A stretch of DNA of 64,000 nt from Leptobrachium leishanense. Its lineage: Eukaryota; Chordata; Amphibia; Anura; Megophryidae. The DNA lies in the NCBI GenBank assembly GCA_009667805.1, contig CM019063.1:88873877-88937876 (forward strand). Direction: 5' to 3'. A program made the translations under genes and the position numbers. Below the pieces are notes generated by a model, which worked only from the letters and a program-made list of their open reading frames with translations, did not search any database and was not told the origin of the DNA. Of this stretch, positions 34,673 to 46,055 are shown piece by piece; the stretch's first letter is position 1, and each line of letters opens with the position of its first letter.

Positions 34673-35866
34673 GCTTCAAATACCCCAAAAATCTGATTCT
34701 CACCTCTCATACCGTGGTGAGAACGTCAGCTCGATCTGCCTCTTCTGGCCGCCGGGACCAGAGGGAGACTGGGGAAAAAAGTCCCCAGTCTCCCTCCACG
34801 AATCACTCTGCCGACCTGCAAGATCTCGCGAGAGACGAGAGCCTGCAGGTCATGTGACCCGGCAGTCAAAGCCTCAATAAAGTCCTATGGACTCCATGGA
34901 GGGGATGCTCACGGCAGCCTTTAGCGCTGAATCAGTGCCTGCCCTGTAATATGGAGCTAAAATGGGGATGCTAAGGAGAAACCTGCAGGCGCACATTATC
35001 CTCCTTAGCTTCCCGGTTTTTGTGGAAAGTATGTCATACTGCCCAAAATTATTTACTTTTTATTTGTTTATTGAATTGAGCAGTTGAGGAATGGGGGGCC
35101 CCAAGCATTCTGATGTCAACCCTGGTGAAGGGGTTAAGGGATACAATGAATAGTCTTCATTAAACTGAAGTAAAGGCTTCTAGGAACTGTAAAAGAAACC
35201 AAAAATGTGTAGGTGTATAAATCATAGCTGCAAAAGGGAAAGAAATAGTCCGAAGCAGATTTCCATAATAACTTTGTTAAAATAAATAGAGCAAAAAAAT
35301 AGGACAATCATCTAATGTTGAAAAATAAACCACAAAATATGCTGAAACAGCAAGTAGTCTATGAGGCAATGTATTTATAGTTTATGTTAAGCAATACGTG
35401 ACAAACTTTGAAGAAAATTTGCATTTTACAGAGCATTAAATCTGATTTTGGATGTTTAAATTTACCTATACGACAGATATCTTTTTAAATATATAGTTTT
35501 TGATGCATAACATACTACTCATTTTCAATTTCCTTACTCAGCCGATCAGGTTTTAGAGACAGTTAAAATAAGATTACTTCTTATAAGAGAAAACAGCATG
35601 CTGGTTATTGCTTGCAAAAAGTATGCACCTATGAATAATGTAGTTTAAAGCTTACTGTTTTTTGTCAGATACATCTTGTTTACACTAAAGTGAGCAGTTA
35701 CATATAAAGCAGACTTATGCTTGCTGCTGCGGAGTCACAGATGCAACATACTGTTAGAAATACATACTCCACAACAAACAAGATTCCAAATATGCCATTA
35801 ATCCTAGAAATTCATCCCTTGATAAATTTGCAAATTATGAAATATTCTGCAATGCATGCTCATTAG
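34673..35866. other. No gene recognised
   Basis: 34,700-34,990 is GC-rich with inverted bits (gactgggg...ccccagtc; ctgcaagatctcgcgagag), perhaps a MITE interior. 35,000-35,866 is AT-rich and unassigned. Confidence 0.45.
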
Positions 35867-36492
35867 GGATGTGCATGGCTGAAAATTTTGTTTTGTTTAG
35901 TTTCGTTTCGTTTTTAAATAATTTTGTTTTTGGAATTTTGTAACTAATTTTGTTTCGTGATTCGTTTCGTGTTTCGTTTCGTATTTCGTTTAATTTCGGA
36001 TTGATTTGTATCGCATCATATGGGATTCGTATCGAATCGAATTCGATATTTCATTTCAATTTCAATCGTATCGGATTCGTATCGTTGATAATTATTTGAT
36101 AGTTCATTGCAAATTCCATAGTTGATATCCAATAGTTGATATCCATTTGATAGTTCATTTCAAATTTGATAGGTGATATCCAATAGTTGATATCCATTTC
36201 ATAGTTCATTTCAATTTCTATCGTATCGGATTTGTATCGTATCGTATCGAATTCGATAGTTGATATCCATTTCATAGTTCATTTCAAATTCGATAGTTGA
36301 TATCAATTATTCAAATTTTTCTTTTATGATGATGACAGTGTAAAATGAAATAAATTTGTTATGTACCATTTCGTTTCGTATCATATCGTTTCGTATTCGT
36401 ATCGATTTGTTATTCGGAAGTACTTCCGAATATGAATTATCAAATTTCTTTCCGAATTCCGAAATTTTCCGAAACAAATTCTCATCTCTAAT
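35867..36492. mobile_element. MITE with ATTAGGGATG ends and TTCGTTTCG tracts
   Basis: The left end is attagggatgtgcatgg. The right end read inward is attagagatgagaattt, an imperfect inverted pair. Inside are gtttcgtttcgt runs and a tandem block of about 60 bp units (atagttgatatccatttcat at 36,118-36,300). Confidence 0.6.
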
Positions 36493-36553
36493 GCTCATGT
36501 TTTGTATCTAAATATCCATTGCTGGTGCCTATACCGAGTATAGACAATATAGA

Positions 36554-36735
36554 CATGGTTCCCAACCACGTTCCTCAAGTACCCCCAAAATGTCAGGTTT
36601 TCCATGTATCCGAAGCACAGCACAGGTGATATGATTTGCTGTTAAGAGATTGCAGGATTCAGTCTGCATTTCTCCACGGTTATCTGCAAAACCTGGCCTG
36701 TTGGGGTATTTGAGGACCGCGGTTGGGAACCACTG
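36554..36735. mobile_element. hAT-type MITE, copy 2
   Basis: Same family as 6,121-6,304: ggttcccaaccacg...cctcaagtaccccc at the left and its inverse ending ggttgggaaccactg at the right. The left terminus has lost a base, and the 8 bp duplication is no longer clear. Confidence 0.78.
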
Positions 36736-36884
36736 TACTAGAGCAATGCAGAGAAATTAAATTTATTGCACCCAAAATTTGTTTGAAGTTGAACCCCAGA
36801 ACATGCCCCTAAAGTTTTAAAACAGAATGCATGATATAAGGTGCAAACACTCTTTATAACCAGCTGGCAATATGTGTTCAATAT

Positions 36885-37310
36885 GTGAAGGAGAAAAGTT
36901 ACCAGGAAAGGCTTAATGATCTTAACATGTACAGCTTGGAAAAAAGACGAGACAGAGGAGATATGATAGAAACATTTAAATATGTAAAGGGAATACACAA
37001 GGTAGAGGAAGGGAGTATATTTAAACGGAAACAAAGTAGCAAAACAAGAGGACATAGTCTTAGATTAGAGGGGCAAAGGTTTAAAAGTAACATCAGGAAG
37101 CATTATTTTAATGAGAGGGTGGTGGATACATGGAACAGCCTTCCAGTTGAAGTGGTTGAGGCCAAAACAGTAATTGAATTTAAGCAAGCATGGGATAGGC
37201 ATAAGGCTATCCTAAACAAAAGATAAATCCAGGTTAAGTATCCATGTAATTGGGCAGACTAGATGGGCCGAAAGGTTCTTATCTGCCGACATTTTTCTAT
37301 GTTTCTATGT
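36885..37310 (+). mobile_element. CR1-like LINE 3' end (copy 2)
   Basis: An open frame of 113 codons (36,885-37,226) matches the last half of the frame at 16,751-17,419 with only a few substitutions, followed by the same gggcagactagatgggccga 3' UTR and TTTCTATG tail. More severely 5'-truncated than copy 1. Both copies are in plus orientation and close in sequence, so they belong to one subfamily. Confidence 0.85.
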
Positions 37311-38902
37311 TTCAGAAACACATATCCCCAGTTGGTCCTGCATGGAGTGTTGCAGTAGCTCATTTTGGCCAGCAGATGGCACATTATGCCTGCCAACAAG
37401 TGTTTTACAGTAAGAAATAAATTAGAAATGTTTCCAAATAATTTACTGTAAAATTCATTAAAATGACAGGGTTTTATTTTTTTAAATCCCTTGGTAGTGA
37501 ATGGGTTAAAATAATTAATCATTGCATGTTTTTTTTTCCAACATAATTTATTGAATGCACATCATATCAAAGTACATCACTTGTATACAAACATCACCCT
37601 GCCTTAGTATAATAATTCATACTATCTTACAAAAGGCACAACATAAGCATCCATTTTTTCTTTTTTAACATCACTAAAGAAATAGCGTAAAGATACAGAG
37701 AGAAAGAAAAATAAATAAATAAATAAAAAATGGAGAAAGAGGCTCAGCCCAAGCCAGATAACAAAAATAACCCACATCTAAATATATAATATATATACAT
37801 CCGTATACACATCTATAATATTATAGACATATGTATAAATACAACCCAAAACAGAAAAATAGGCAAAATAAAAAATATAAACCCGGTACAGTCCTGACTC
37901 CAGCCATGGCCCCCAGGTTTTATTATACGAAGGTAATGTAAAGTGGACCAACGCAGTCAGCTCGTCCATAACCCGGGTATCCCTATTTTTAGCATAGACT
38001 TTAGCCATCTTTGGTACTTATGGCTGTTGCCAAACTTCTGCCACAGCTCGTCTAGCAGTCAATGTGATTTTGGCCATTAACCTATTCTCATGAAATGTAA
38101 ACCCTGTGACCGGTCTGGAGAGCAGGAATGCCCAAGGGTCCATAGGAACAGATTTATGCAATATTGACTGCAGCAAATCCCGTATTTCCCTCCAATATGA
38201 TACCATAAACGGACAGGTCCACCACATATGAAAATAAGAACCGCGCATATCACATAACCTCCAACAGACATCTGGGATATTTGGGTTCATATGCGCTATT
38301 TTATCCGGGGTAACATACCATCGCATAATAGTTTTAATTGACTGTTCTTGTAAGGAGGCACATACGGACACCGAGCATGACATCTCCCATATATCCAGCC
38401 AGTCTTCTGGGTCCAATGTTTCGCCTATATCTTTTTCCCATGCTCGAATATATGATAATTCTCTCCAGTCCAACAACGATGTCAATTCTCTATATATAAT
38501 AGATATAAGTCCCTTTGGATATGTGCAATTCTTACAATGGCGCTCATAAAATGTTGGATTAGACACAGCTGCTGCTTGGACATGGGGGCGCGTAGCAAAA
38601 GATTGTAATTGCCGCAGATGCAAGAATGATAGCCCTCTCACTTCTGATCTAGTAGCCATTTCGTCTATAGAGATTAGTGACCCATTGGGGTAAAGTTGGT
38701 ATAGTCTGCACACACCTAGGTCCAGAAAGTGCCGAAGCGGTCCTATATATAGTAAGACCCGGCACAAATTCCTTATTACCAAAAATTGGGGTTAATGGGG
38801 ATGGTAAGGAGGTTAAATTGCATTTCTCCGCTAACTTATACCAGATGCAAAGGGAATTCTTAATCGCAGGACAGGCTGTGCATAACAATGGGCGGTGTTC
38901 CC

Positions 38903-39448
38903 TGTAACGTTGGGAGCTTCCAGCCCTACCTGTGTGCTTGAGGGCAGCATGTCTGATGCTGCTCGCTGACCAAAGCCCGGTTTAAATGGAGACAGGCAGG
39001 GAGGTGGTTGCAAGAGGCGCGGCTTGAGTGGGGGGTGTGGCCTGGTGAAGGTCTTTAAAAACCCTCAGTGTATTCTCAGCAGTTGCCAGATCGTGGTTAT
39101 CCATACCTGAGCTCCTTGTACCTGACTGCTATATTGAATTAACCCGTTATTGACCTCTGCTTGTTTCTGACTATTCTGCCTTCTGTTGCCCTAGACCATT
39201 TTCTTGTACTACGCTACTGCTCTGATATCGACCCGGCTATTCCATTTGACCATTCTGAACTCTGTATTCCTGATTCTGGCTCGGCTGACTACTCCCCGTG
39301 TTGTTAACCCTATCTGTCTAGCTAGTTTACCTGGCCAATTCTAAGGACCAGACAGTTAGATCTTTCACGGCTACTCTGTTGGTAGCTTCTGGGTTCTGTG
39401 GAGTGTGGGGCGTTAAGTACTGCGTGGTGGGATCTGGGAACCGTGACA
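38903..39448 (+). mobile_element. Ty3/gypsy 5' LTR
   Basis: Starts TGTAACGTTGGG and ends CCGTGACA. A TTTAAAA box lies near 39,055. Virtually identical to the 3' LTR. Confidence 0.93.
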
Positions 39449-39464
39449 TTACGATCTGGCCACT

Positions 39465-40427
39465 ATGGATCCCGCAGACTTAACACAGCACTTGGCTAAC
39501 TTTGTATCCAGACAGGATGAGCAGGATCATAGGATGGATCAGTTTGCTATTGCCTTACAAACTATCCTGACTCGTACGGCTCACCTGGAACCAGCTGGGG
39601 TTGCACCCCCGCTTGATATATACCTGTGTCCCCTGTCGTTCAGACATCCCAGGTACACATGACCGCTCCTATGAGGTTTGACGTACTCCCTCAGAGTGCT
39701 GGGGATTTTTGGTCCATGTGGATATTCATTTTAAATTAAATCCACAGATGTTTTCTCTGACATTGCCAAAGTGGGGTTCATTATTAATCACCTGTCTGGC
39801 AGAGCATTGACATGGGCGACTCCGTTATGGGAGGCAGAGAAGCCTATCATACGGGATTATAAAGAATTCATAGCCGAGTTACAACGTACATTTAATCCTA
39901 CCAGAAAGGCCACGGTAGCTGGCAAATCCTTGTTCCGCATACGTCAAGGGAACAGGACTGTTTCTGATTATGCCATAGAATTTAAAACCTCGATCTCTGA
40001 TGTGAACTGGACAAATGAGACACTGGTTCTGGCTTTTATGGAGTGGTTATCAGAGTCATTGATGCATGAATTGGCTCCACGTAAACTACCTGAGGTATTG
40101 TGTGAACTCATTGATTATTGTATAGATCTGGATAATCAGATAAGGGACAGAAGGACTCCAAGAGAGAAACCCAAGAGACCGTTACCTAGGTTGGCCCCTG
40201 TCTTTCAGGCACCACCAAGAGAGTTATCTCCTCCCTCTGAGCCTATGCAACTAGGCCGTACTAGGCTTACAGAGGAAGAGAGAACAAGGCGTTTTCATGA
40301 GGGATTGTGCCTGTATTGTGGTTTGGGGGGACATGTACGATTTCAATGTCCTAATCGTCCTAAAATGCATGATAAGCCGGAAAAACTACCGCACCTAAGG
40401 CAGCTGAGGAGACAGGCTTGGGTGTGA
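39465..40427 (+). pseudogene. Ty3/gypsy gag, frame-broken
   Basis: The start ATG at 39,465 lies 17 bp after the LTR and begins MDPADLTQHL. The first frame ends at 39,662, and the same frame reopens at about 39,771 with the capsid-type FIINHLSGRALTWATPLWE block, so compensating shifts or stops lie between. Near the end is a CCHC zinc knuckle (CLYCGLGGHVRFQC) for RNA binding. Gag would build the particle shell. The damage is limited to about 110 bp. Confidence 0.85.
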
Positions 40428-43400
40428 CGTGCATGTCTCCTGTCAAAGACACTAAACTTATGTTACCAGTATCCTTGGCTTGGGAGACCAAGACCACACA
40501 GACTACCGCTTTTTTGGATTCTGGGGCTGCTGGCAACTTTATCGATGTTAACTACGCTTCTTCCATTTCTCTACCTCTGGTTGTAAGAGAGACACCCTTA
40601 GCCGTCGAAGCCATAGACGGCAGACCGTTATCCTGCCCTAGGATTACTCACGATACGGTTACAGTGGTTCTTACCACTGGTCTCTTGCATAAAGAAGAAA
40701 TCATATTTCAAGTTATCCATTCACCTTCCAATCCTGTTGTACTTGGTTTCCCTTGGTTGGTGAACACAATCCTGTTATTGATTGGGCTAAGGGAGAGATA
40801 CTGTCTTGGAGTCCTGCTTGTTTTGGGACTTGTTTAATACCCATTCAGCATGTCGGTGCCCTGAACACACCCACAGCTCCTCCATTGTCTACAGAGGTTC
40901 CTGACCAATATGCCGACCTCAGGGCTGTATTTGATAAAAGAGAGGCAGAGAAACTGCCTCCACATAGACCATATGATTGTGCCATTGATATTCATCCTGG
41001 TACCATGCCTCCTCGAGGCAAAGTATATCCTCTTTCCATAAAGGAGAACCAAATTATGGAGAGTACATAAAGGAGAATTTGGAGAGAGGTTTTATCCGAC
41101 GTTCCTCTTCTCCAGCAGGGGCTGGGTTCTTTTTTGTGTCTAAAAAGAGGGAGATTTACGCCCGTGTATCGATTATAGGGGGCTTAACAAGATCACCATT
41201 AAGAACGTGTACCCTATCCCTCTCATATCAGAACTGTTCGACAGGTTAAGGGGTCAGCAGTATACACAAAACTTGATTTAAGAGGAGCTTACAACCTGAT
41301 ACGTATAAAAGAGGGGCATGAGTGGAAAACAGCATTTAACACCAGGAGTGGGCATTATGAATACTTGGTCATGCCTTTCGGTCTTTGTAATGCTCCAGCG
41401 GTATTCCAGGATTTTATTAATGATGTGCTCAGAGATTTCTTACAAACCTTTGTTATAGTATACCTAGACGATATATTGATTTACTCTCCCGATCTGAAAA
41501 CCACCATGCACATGTCAGAAAGGTATTAGCAAAATTACTGGACAATGGTCTTTATTGCAAACTAGAGAAGTGTTTATTCGACATTACTACTGTGAAATTC
41601 CTTGGGTATATTATCACTCCAGAAGGTTTTGAGATGGATCCTTCTAAACTCACGGCCATCTCAGAATGGCCTCTCCCTCAAGGTCTCAAGGCCATACAGA
41701 GGTTTCTGGGGTTTTCCAACTATTATAGGAGATTTATCAAGAATTATTCCGCTGTAGCCTCCCCTATCATTAATATGACACGTAAAGGTCTGAAGAACCA
41801 GATCTGGTCTTCTCAATCCAAACAAGCATTCGAAGCCCTCAAACAAGCTTTCACTTCCGCTCCCGTGTTACGGCATCCTGATCCCAGGATTCCGTTTGTT
41901 CTTGAGGTTGATGCTTCCGAGATAGGCATTGGGGCTGTCCTGTCTCAAAGAGAGTCTCCAGGAAAACCTCTACATCCTTGTGGGTTCTTTTCAAGAAAAT
42001 TATCACCAGCAGAACGCAATTATGATATCGGTAACAGAGAATTGCTTGCTATTGTGTCTGCCCTCTCAGAGTGGAGACATTTGTTGGAAGGTACTCTTGA
42101 CCCTTTATTGATAATTACTGATCATAAGAACCTTACGTACATCGGGGATGCCAAACGTTTGAACGCGAGACAGGCCAGGTGGTCATTGCTACTGTCTCGG
42201 TTTAATTTTGTATTGACTTACAGACCAGGTGACCGCAATGTAAAGGCTGATGCCTTATCTCGTCAATATGACCCGTATGAATCTAATACACAAGACCACA
42301 ATCCTATAGTTCCTCCTGAACGTATTGTGGCTTCCACAGTCTTGTCTGTCTCCTCGCCTTTCCTGGAACGCCTCCAGGCAGTTCAAGTAGGGGCTCCACC
42401 TGACAAGTCTCCAGATATGTTGTTTGTACCTGAAAAGGAAAGACAAGAATTACTCATAATGTTTCATGATTCTAAACCAGCAGGTCATCCTGGTATTACT
42501 AAGACTCTTACCAGTATCTCCAGACAGTTCTGGTGGCCCACCATGCGACAGGACGTACGTCTGTTTGTTTTGGCTTGTCAAGTCTGTGCCAGAAGCAAAA
42601 CCAGTAAATCCTTGCCTGTCGGTCTATTGCAGCCTTTACCCATGCCTAAGAGGCCTTGGTCTCATCTATCTATGGATTTTATTGTGGACTTGCCAAAGTC
42701 CAAGGGTCATACTGTGGTTCTGACAGTTGTAGACCGCTTCTCCAAAATGGCTCATTTTGTCCTCTACCTAAGCTTCCTACAGCCAAAGAACTGGTGGTTG
42801 TATTTGCTAGAGAGATTGTACGAATACATGGGGTTCCGTCTGAAATAGTCTCTGACAGAGGAGCCCAGTTCGTCTCTCGTTTCTGGAGGGTTTTCTGTGC
42901 AGAGATGGGGGTGCGATTGGCCTTCTCTTCAGCATATCATCCACAAACCAATGGGGCAGCAGAGAGGGCAAATCAGGGTCTCGAGCAGTACATACGTTGC
43001 TTTACCACACAACAACAAGACAATTGGTCGGAGTTGTTGCCCTGGGCTGAGTATGCACGTAATAACGCCGTTAACGAGACCACTGGCCACTCTCCTTTTT
43101 CTGCCATCTATGGTTTTTTCCCTTCGGCTCTACCGCTTCAGTTTACTGAACAGGCCATCCCGGCTCTCGATGACCATCTCACTCAACTGCAAGAGATTTG
43201 GAGACAGATTCGAGAAAATATGGAGCGCAATGTTGCTGTCCAGAAACGCAAGGCTGACAGGCATAGGTTACAAGCTCCCTCCTATTACGTGGGGGATAGA
43301 GTTTGGTTGTCCACTAGGAACGTGAAGTTGCGGGTGCCTTCTATGAAAATGGCACCTCGGTTTATAGGTCCATATAAGATCATTCGCCGCATTAATCCTG

Positions 43401-43834
43401 TGGCTTATGCTCTTGCCCTTCCTAAACATCTTCGCATGCACAACGTCTTCCACGCCTCCCTACTGAAGCCATTGTTGTGTAACAGGTACACGCGGGTCGT
43501 TCCTCCTCCTCCACCTATTCAGGTTGATGGTGAATCTGAGTATGAGGTTAGGAGGGTTTTGGACTCTAGGCTGTGCAGGGGCACTCTGCAGTACTTGGTC
43601 GATTGGGTGGGTTATGGTCCAGAGGACCGGTCCTGGATTCCAGCTTCCGACATGTCTGCCTCTAGGTTGGTCAGAGCGTTCCATGCCTCGCACCCCGATC
43701 GCCCTGGTGGTCGTCCTGCCGCTCGTCCTGTTGGTCGTCCGGTGGCCTCCCGTGGAGAGGGGGGTACTGTAACGTTGGGAGCTTCCAGCCCTACCTGTGT
43801 GCTTGAGGGCAGCATGTCTGATGCTGCTCGCTGA
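40418..43834 (+). pseudogene. Ty3/gypsy pol (protease, RT, RNase H, integrase, chromodomain), frame-broken
   Basis: The protease is at 40,418-40,837 with the FLDSGAAGNF active site. Reverse transcriptase is damaged at 41,070-41,590 but shows the catalytic YLDDILIYS at about 41,461. RNase H and the integrase zinc finger lie in 41,592-42,848 (VLEVDAS, ITDHKNL, HPGITKT...CQVCARSK), with the first integrase Asp in SMDFIVDLP. A frameshift near 42,760 moves to the frame ending at 43,834, which holds VSDRGAQF, the catalytic Glu in NGAAERANQ, and a C-terminal chromodomain (YEVRRVLDSR...YLVDWVGYG...SWIPASD). The chromodomain defines a chromovirus and is thought to guide integration to marked chromatin. 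Confidence 0.9.
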
Positions 43835-44313
43835 CCAAAGCCCGGTTTAAATGGAGACAGGCAGGGAGGTGGTTGCAAGAGGCGCGGCTTGAGTGGGGGG
43901 CGTGGCCTGGTGAAGGTCTTTAAAAACCCTCAGTGTATTCTCAGCAGTTGCCAGATCGTGGTTATCCATACCTGAGCTCCTTGTACCTGACTGCTATATT
44001 GAATTAACCCGTTATTGACCTCTGCTTGTTTCTGACTATTCTGCCTTCTGTTGCCCTAGACCATTTTCTTGTACTACGCTACTGCTCTGATATCGACCCG
44101 GCTATTCCATTTGACCATTCTGAACTCTGTATTCCTGATTCTGGCTCGGCTGACTACTCCCCGTGTTGTTAACCCTATCGGTCTAGCTAGTTTACCTGGC
44201 CAATTCTAAGGACCAGACAGTTAGATCTTTCACGGCTACTCTGTTGGTAGCTTCTGGGTTCTGTGGAGTGTGGGGCGTTAAGTACTGCGTGGTGGGATCT
44301 GGGAACCGTGACA
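43768..44313 (+). mobile_element. Ty3/gypsy 3' LTR
   Basis: 546 bp, TGTAAC...GTGACA, followed by the TTCCC duplication. A purine run (gtggagaggggggta) at about 43,752-43,766 just before it is the likely polypurine tract. Confidence 0.93.
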
Positions 44314-44966
44314 TTCCCGACCTATCCATAACCATTGATCGAGAGCATTGGGCCTCATAAGGCCCGACTCCAAGTCCACCCATCTTCGAGAGCCTCTCGG
44401 GGAATGCCATGCTACAATTTGGGCCAGTTGGGTGGCATAATAATATGTAAGGAGTGAGGGCAACCCTAGCCCGCCCAATGCTCTTGAGCAATAGAATGTA
44501 TGTCTCACCACCCGACGGCGCCTCCCGGCCCATACAAACTGGTCTATTGCACGCTGTAACATATCGAATTCAGTAATAACGAGAGGAATAGGTAAAGTTT
44601 GGAAAAAATATAACAACCGAGGAAGCACATTCATTTTGATGCAATTAACCCTCCCTATCCACGAAATATTATGTTTATCCCAGGACTCAAGGTCCTTTTT
44701 TATATTCTTTATTAATCTGGGGTAATTTGCATCATACAGTTTATTTGGGCATGTTGGTAGACATATTCCTAAATATTTAATTTCTGACTCAGCCATTTGT
44801 ATCGGAGTAGAGGCAGTGATATCAGACAATACGGACGCGGGAAGCGCAACTGGTATAGCTTCCGACTTCCCCACATTGATTCTATATCCCGATATCTCTG
44901 AGAATTCCTGCAATCTTTCCATTACCCTTGGAACAGACTTCTGGGGGTTCGTCAGAGATATAAGAA

Positions 44967-45036
44967 CATTTATTTATTTATAAAGGATTTTACCAGGAAG
45001 GATACATTGAGATTTCTCTCGTTTTCAAGTATGTCC
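44967..45036 (-). mobile_element. Short retroposed LINE/SINE 3' tail (copy 3)
   Basis: About 70 bp: a plus-strand (ATTT)n run, then ataaaggattttaccaggaa and ctctcgttttcaagtatgtc. On the minus strand it interrupts the L1 ORF2 between the Asp codons of the YADD catalytic motif. Same core as 3,466-3,561. Confidence 0.75.
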
Positions 45037-46055
45037 TCATCTGCATATGCTGACCGCTTAAATTGTAACTCTCCCACCCCAAACCCAGTTATGCCCGGAT
45101 CATCCCTAATAGTCTGTAAAAGAGGTTCTAGAAAAAGAACGAATAGAGCCAGGGAAAATGGGCACCCCTGGCGGGTACCATTCCAAACACGAAAGGGGAC
45201 CCTCTTCGTCCCAGGTATCAATATCTGTGCTACCGGCGAATTATACAGGGCCAATATAAGCCAAATAAAAGATGGAGGGAACCCTTGATGTGCTAACAAG
45301 GTAAATAGAAACGGCCATTCAGTCCTATCAAAAGTCTTTTCTGCATCCAATGATATAAACAGTGAGTGTATGCATTGCTCATGAGCCAACCAAATAAGAT
45401 CCGCTGCTCTACGCGTATTTTCATATGCCTGTCGTCCCATAACAAAACCCACCTGATCTGGTGAGATCAATAAAGATAAGTATGGGTCCAGGCGTAGAGA
45501 CAGGATTTTCGCTAACACTTTTATATCAGTATTTATAAAAGAGATTGGTCTATAATTAGCTATACCCTCAGGATCCTTCCCTGGTTTAGGAATTAGCACT
45601 ATTGAAGCCAAGAGAGACTCTGCTGGGAAGGGCTTCCCTTCCCTGGCCTCATTAAAGAGACGGCACATAAAAGGTGACAAATTAGGCATGAAAGTTTTAT
45701 AATATTGTCCCGTAAAACCATTCGGTCCTGGGGCTTTCTGAAGCTGCATCGAACCCAGTGTCCTCTTTATCTCCTCCTCAGTGATGGGCAATGCCATTGT
45801 GGCTATCTGCTCTGCACTAAGAGAAGGAAGAGCCAGGCGGTTTAAATATGCATCTATTTTTTCTAATAATAAAGTATTCTCTAATGTGTGCGTAGGAGAA
45901 TGCCTATACAAATTTGCAAAATATGCCGTAAACACATCCCTAATGGACTCCGGAGACCGATGTACCTTCCCCTCTTCATCCCTAATTACGGGAATCATCG
46001 TTGTAGGGTGCCTGGGGTGTAATATCCTAGCCAACATAGTGTAGAGATATTGACT

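Larger units (their letters stand above)
38903..44313 (+). mobile_element. Ty3/gypsy chromovirus LTR retrotransposon
   Basis: Two 546 bp LTRs (38,903-39,448 and 43,768-44,313) differ at only about two bases (near 39,036/43,901 and 39,325/44,180). The element is flanked by a perfect TTCCC duplication (38,898-38,902 and 44,314-44,318). The order is gag, protease, reverse transcriptase, RNase H, integrase, chromodomain. The close LTR identity points to a recent insertion into the L1 ORF2. Despite this, the coding frames carry several frameshifts, so either a damaged template was copied or the assembly has indel errors. Confidence 0.93.

Noticed and set aside
35867..36492. TTCGTTTCG tracts as a telomere-like or regulatory array
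   Set aside because: They lie within a MITE with inverted ends and are irregular.
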